From: a virus
DNA: 22,891 bases
Virus record (IMG/VR): IMGVR_UViG_3300023109_000151
Span: 1-22,891 of that record
Direction: 5' to 3' (one strand)
Part shown: one piece after another, positions 20,769 through 22,891 of the stretch
How positions within the stretch are numbered: the stretch's first letter is position 1
Layout of the letters: each line of letters opens with the position of its first letter
Translations under genes and position numbers: made by a program
The notes under the pieces: generated by a model
What the model saw: the letters and a program-made list of their open reading frames with translations, nothing else
What the model was told of the DNA's origin: nothing
Database searches by the model: none

Positions 20769-21109
20769 CTAAAGAAAAAGAGTTATTAAAATATCTATTA
20801 TCTAGTCCTCCTATGGATGTTTATAACGAGGATAACATGGATATTCAAGAAAGCAATTTAGAGTTAGTAGAGCCTAGACCTATTAAAGCTGATGAAGAAG
20901 AACTAGAATCTAGAGAAATAGGTTCAGCTAACTTGTTTTTAGCTTCTGCATTTCTGAGCACTATAAATGACATCGATTTACCGGCTAAATCAGACGAAGA
21001 TGTTACTAAAGCTCAAAAACTATGGCAACAATGGATGACAGAACTTAAAGAAGATAACTTCTTACGAGAAAAACCTAATACGTTACGAGAAAGTTTTAAA
21101 ATTGTTTAA
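20765..21109 (+). CDS. Hypothetical acidic protein
   Basis: This 114-residue protein is strongly acidic in the middle (LELVEPRPIKADEEELESREIG), helical at the end, with no known domain. The start at ATG 20765 overlaps the preceding stop (ATGA), and the 3' end overlaps the nuclease start by 8 nt, so it is coupled on both sides. The composition is reminiscent of scaffold or adaptor-type phage proteins, but nothing specific supports that. Confidence 0.6.
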   Translation: MTKEKELLKYLLSSPPMDVYNEDNMDIQESNLELVEPRPIKADEEELESREIGSANLFLASAFLSTINDIDLPAKSDEDVTKAQKLWQQWMTELKEDNFLREKPNTLRESFKIV

Positions 21110-21788
21110 CTATGAAAAGTGTTTAGAAGCGTATAATATAGATAGAGAGTCTGGAAGAGTATACAAAACTCCTGATGGTGAGTACCCTAGTATAACTACT
21201 ATTTTAGGAGCAACTTCGAATAATTCTTTTTTACATAAGTGGAGAGAAAGAGTAGGCGAAGAAGAAGCTAATAGAATATCTAAAGAAGCTACTGATAGAG
21301 GGACTGCAGTACACGACTACATAGAGCAGTACTACTTACAAGAAGATAGAGTTTTTAGCGACTGGTTTGTATCTTCTGGCCTTTCTAAAGAGCCAAGAAA
21401 AATTAAACAACCTGCTAGAGACATTATAAAAGAGTGTGATAGAAATAACTTTACTCCCTATGCTCAAGAAATACCTCTATGGCATCCCAAACTAAAATTT
21501 GCCGGAAGAGTAGATGGCATTGGATTATGGAATGGTGTACTATCTATAATAGATTTTAAAACCTCAAAAAAGAAAAAATACACCTCTCAAATAAAAAACT
21601 ACTATATACAAGCTACTGCATATGCTGTTGCACATAATTATTTATTTAACACTGCTATAAATAATTTTTCAATAGTTATTGGAGTAGATGAAAAAGAATC
21701 TCAATGTTTTACAGGTAAGGTAGTAAATTTTATACCTGAGCTTAAATATAGAGTTAGATCTTTTTATAGTCAACAGAAAGGAAGTTAA
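21102..21788 (+). CDS. PD-(D/E)XK nuclease, Cas4/RecB exonuclease-like
   Basis: This 228-residue protein has the nuclease core in order: RGTAVHDYIEQY with His71, YAQEIPLW with Glu123, GRVDGIG with Asp138, SIIDFKTSK with Asp151 and Lys153, and YYIQATAYA (168-176) as the RecB-type QxxxY helix. These match PDDEXK_1-type exonucleases that degrade or process DNA ends. I see no Cys set for an iron-sulfur cluster, so it is not a full Cas4. The start is a TTG (21102), the only usable codon; it lies 29 codons before the first conserved strand and overlaps the previous gene. It probably serves recombination or host DNA breakdown. Confidence 0.82.
   Translation: MFNYEKCLEAYNIDRESGRVYKTPDGEYPSITTILGATSNNSFLHKWRERVGEEEANRISKEATDRGTAVHDYIEQYYLQEDRVFSDWFVSSGLSKEPRKIKQPARDIIKECDRNNFTPYAQEIPLWHPKLKFAGRVDGIGLWNGVLSIIDFKTSKKKKYTSQIKNYYIQATAYAVAHNYLFNTAINNFSIVIGVDEKESQCFTGKVVNFIPELKYRVRSFYSQQKGS
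21776..21782 (+). promoter_or_regulatory. Ribosome binding site that decides the PhoH start
   Basis: GAAAGGA lies at the end of the nuclease gene, 7 nt before the ATT at 21790. No ATG, GTG or TTG occurs in the PhoH frame between the upstream in-frame stop (21724) and the Walker A motif, so this site points to ATT as the initiation codon. Confidence 0.5.
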
Positions 21789-21789
21789 T

Positions 21790-22479
21790 ATTAAGAACTC
21801 TTTAAAACAACAAGAATACTATCGTCTGATAGAAAAATATGACTTACTATTTTTAACAGGCGCCGCGGGTACTGGGAAAACTTATGTAGCATGTAACTCA
21901 GCTTTAAATTTTTTAGAAAGAGGTCTTATTGAAAAAATTATTATAACAAGACCGGTTGTAGCTACAGAAGATATAGGTTTTTTACCTGGAACTTTAGAAG
22001 AAAAAATAAATCCTTTTATGGACCCTATACTAGGAGTATTATCAGAGATTTATAATCCTAAAGAAATAAAAAGGATGGTTGCTAATAATGTTATAGAGGC
22101 AGTTCCCTTAGCTTATATGAGAGGAAGAACTTTTTCTAACTCTTTTATAATACTTGATGAAGCTCAGAATACTACTCAAAAACAGATGAGTATGTTTTTA
22201 ACTAGATTTGGCAGAAATATTAAGTGTTGTGTAACAGGAGACTTATTACAATCAGATTTACCTACTAGAGAAAATGGATTAAACTGGGCATCCTCAAAAC
22301 TAAGCCCCTCAGAGTTAGTAGCTTTTCTTACTTTTACTAGTGATCACGTTGTAAGAAGCCCTTTAGTCAAAGAAATTATGAGATATTTATATGCAGAAGA
22401 AACGTCGTATCCCATTAAAAAAACTTTTAGAGCTGGAAGCCTTGAGTCTATTGCCCCGAGAGAGGTCGTTAATAGTTAG
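21790..22479 (+). CDS. phoH: PhoH-like P-loop ATPase, apparent ATT start
   Basis: This protein of about 229 residues carries a complete PhoH domain. It includes FLTGAAGTGKTYVAC with Walker A at 24-31, IIITRPVVATEDIGFLPG, Walker B FIILDEAQNTT (119-129) and CCVTGDLLQSDLP. PhoH-like ATPases, related to SF1 helicases, are common auxiliary genes in marine phages; a role in phosphate stress or RNA metabolism is proposed but unproved. A start at the first ATG (22018) would remove Walker A. The conserved region begins right after the nuclease stop, and the only start with a ribosome site is ATT 21790. CTG 21826 is possible but has no such site. The ATT start (or coupling by frameshift) is inferred. 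Confidence 0.87.
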   Translation: MKNSLKQQEYYRLIEKYDLLFLTGAAGTGKTYVACNSALNFLERGLIEKIIITRPVVATEDIGFLPGTLEEKINPFMDPILGVLSEIYNPKEIKRMVANNVIEAVPLAYMRGRTFSNSFIILDEAQNTTQKQMSMFLTRFGRNIKCCVTGDLLQSDLPTRENGLNWASSKLSPSELVAFLTFTSDHVVRSPLVKEIMRYLYAEETSYPIKKTFRAGSLESIAPREVVNS

Positions 22480-22579
22480 TATTAAAAAGGCTCAAAGGGA
22501 TTATCCTCAAATAACTCCCAAAATGTATGCTGCATTTAATGGTATATACGATAGCTATTTTTATACAGGAGAAGAGTAA
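22391..22579 (+). CDS. Small hypothetical protein overlapping the phoH 3' end
   Basis: The frame from ATG 22391 has 62 codons, but its first 29 overlap phoH in another frame. The part after the phoH stop (IKKAQRDYPQITPKMYAAFNGIYDSYF) reads like a real protein, so the true start may be later, for instance at one of the TTG codons near 22439-22448. The product is basic at first and acidic at the end. Its stop overlaps the next ATG (TAATG), supporting translation. No family is recognised. Confidence 0.5.
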   Translation: MQKKRRIPLKKLLELEALSLLPRERSLIVSIKKAQRDYPQITPKMYAAFNGIYDSYFYTGEE

Positions 22580-22740
22580 TGATAAGTAAAGAAAGATATT
22601 GTAAGTCTTGCGGGCATAGATGCCACTGTTATTCTCCTGATTGTTCTGAGTGTAAAAATGATGTATGTATAAGTTGTAAATGTTCTGCTAACGAGAAGAG
22701 CTTTTGGCCTGATAATCCAGGAGAAGCATACTCTATTTAA
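22579..22740 (+). CDS. Cys-rich small protein, probable zinc-binding
   Basis: The 53-residue frame starts at ATG 22579, overlapping the previous stop. It has nine cysteines and two early histidines: CKSCGHRCHC, CSECKNDVC and CKC. The paired CxxC knuckles suggest one or two zinc sites of the ribbon type. The C-terminal tail (KSFWPDNPGEAYSI) is Cys-free. Small zinc proteins in phages often bind host RNA polymerase, proteases or nucleic acids, but the target here is unknown. It was found by reading the frame directly, as it falls below the usual length cut-off. Confidence 0.72.
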   Translation: MISKERYCKSCGHRCHCYSPDCSECKNDVCISCKCSANEKSFWPDNPGEAYSI

Positions 22741-22750
22741 GGAGATTTTT

Positions 22751-22885
22751 ATGCCCGTAAAAAAAGTAAAAGGCGGTTATAAGTGGGGAACCACTGGAAA
22801 AGTTTACAAAACTAAAAAAGCTGCAACTAAGCAAGCTAGAGCCGCTTATGCAAACGGTTATAAAGGTAAAAAAAGGAGAAAATAA
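22751..22885 (+). CDS. 44-residue basic protein of the GGYKWG...YxxGYK type
   Basis: ATG 22751 with GGAG 6 nt upstream, 44 codons. It is very rich in Lys, Gly and Tyr (KVKGGYKWGTTGKVYKTKKA, then KQARAAYANGYK, ending KGKKRRK). Short proteins and C-terminal tails with the KGGYKWG, Y-x-T-K-x-A and YA-x-GY pattern recur in marine phages; their role is not established, and nucleic-acid binding is the natural guess from the charge. Its end carries AGGAG for the next gene, whose ATG begins at 22887 and is cut off by the window edge. Confidence 0.72.
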   Translation: MPVKKVKGGYKWGTTGKVYKTKKAATKQARAAYANGYKGKKRRK

Positions 22886-22886
22886 T

Positions 22887-22891
22887 ATGCC
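22887..22891 (+). CDS. Start of a further gene, truncated by the window end
   Basis: An ATG at 22887, preceded by AAAGGAG with 8-9 nt spacing inside the end of the 44-residue gene. Only five bases are visible, so nothing can be said of the product. Confidence 0.4.

Noticed and set aside
1-22891. CRISPR arrays, insertion sequences, integrase/attachment sites and tRNA genes
   Set aside because: No direct-repeat arrays, transposase or integrase motifs, or cloverleaf other than the tRNA-like part of the tmRNA were seen by eye; a tRNAscan or repeat search would be needed to exclude weak cases.

Overview
The window is a stretch of a tailed double-stranded DNA phage genome (Caudoviricetes), A+T-rich, with tightly packed and often overlapping genes. 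Phage origin follows from the gene set: family A DNA polymerase, DnaB-type helicase, TOPRIM primase, gp32-like SSB, UvsW-like helicase, the start of an Mre11/gp47-like nuclease, PhoH, a SleB-type lysin and a small coiled-coil/TM protein. The host was probably an alphaproteobacterium, plausibly a marine SAR11-like cell. That inference rests on the low G+C, a phage bS21 ribosomal protein, and above all a circularly permuted (two-piece) tmRNA gene of the alphaproteobacterial type at about 17938-18309 (minus). Its tag reads ANDNFAPSNYALAA. No structural or packaging genes are in the window.

Layout. From 1 to about 9940, all on the minus strand, is the replication/recombination block. In transcription order it holds an HTH protein, DnaB-like helicase, primase, PolA, a sulfotransferase-like gene, an unknown gene, a UvsW-like helicase, an unknown gene, SSB, a GT-A glycosyltransferase and the Mre11-like nuclease. 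A strong sigma70-type promoter at 9966-9993 drives it. From 10002 to 11861 (minus) is a DNA-binding block: a PC4-like protein, a one-module HTH protein, then a G+C-richer four-module HTH protein with its own promoter and a strong intrinsic terminator. From 11851 to 17913 (minus) is a glycan island with five glycosyltransferase-like genes, an epimerase and a hexapeptide acyltransferase. From 17938 to 19240 (minus) is a translation block: an unknown gene, bS21, two very small ORFs and the permuted tmRNA.

At about 19240-19290 two divergent promoters share a palindromic -10 region. The plus-strand arm (19292-22891) begins with two small unknown genes and a terminator. Lysis-type genes follow, then a PD-(D/E)XK nuclease, PhoH (apparently starting at ATT) and a run of tiny ORFs including a Cys-rich protein.

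Putting it together: the phage carries its own replisome, a translation-rescue/ribosome-modifying set (tmRNA, bS21) and a sizeable surface-glycan toolkit. Four promoters share the layout TTGCYW-N16/17-TAATAT, which suggests one regulatory class serving the translation block, the four-HTH protein and the plus-strand arm. Base composition, product assignments and promoters were judged by eye; no database search was possible.
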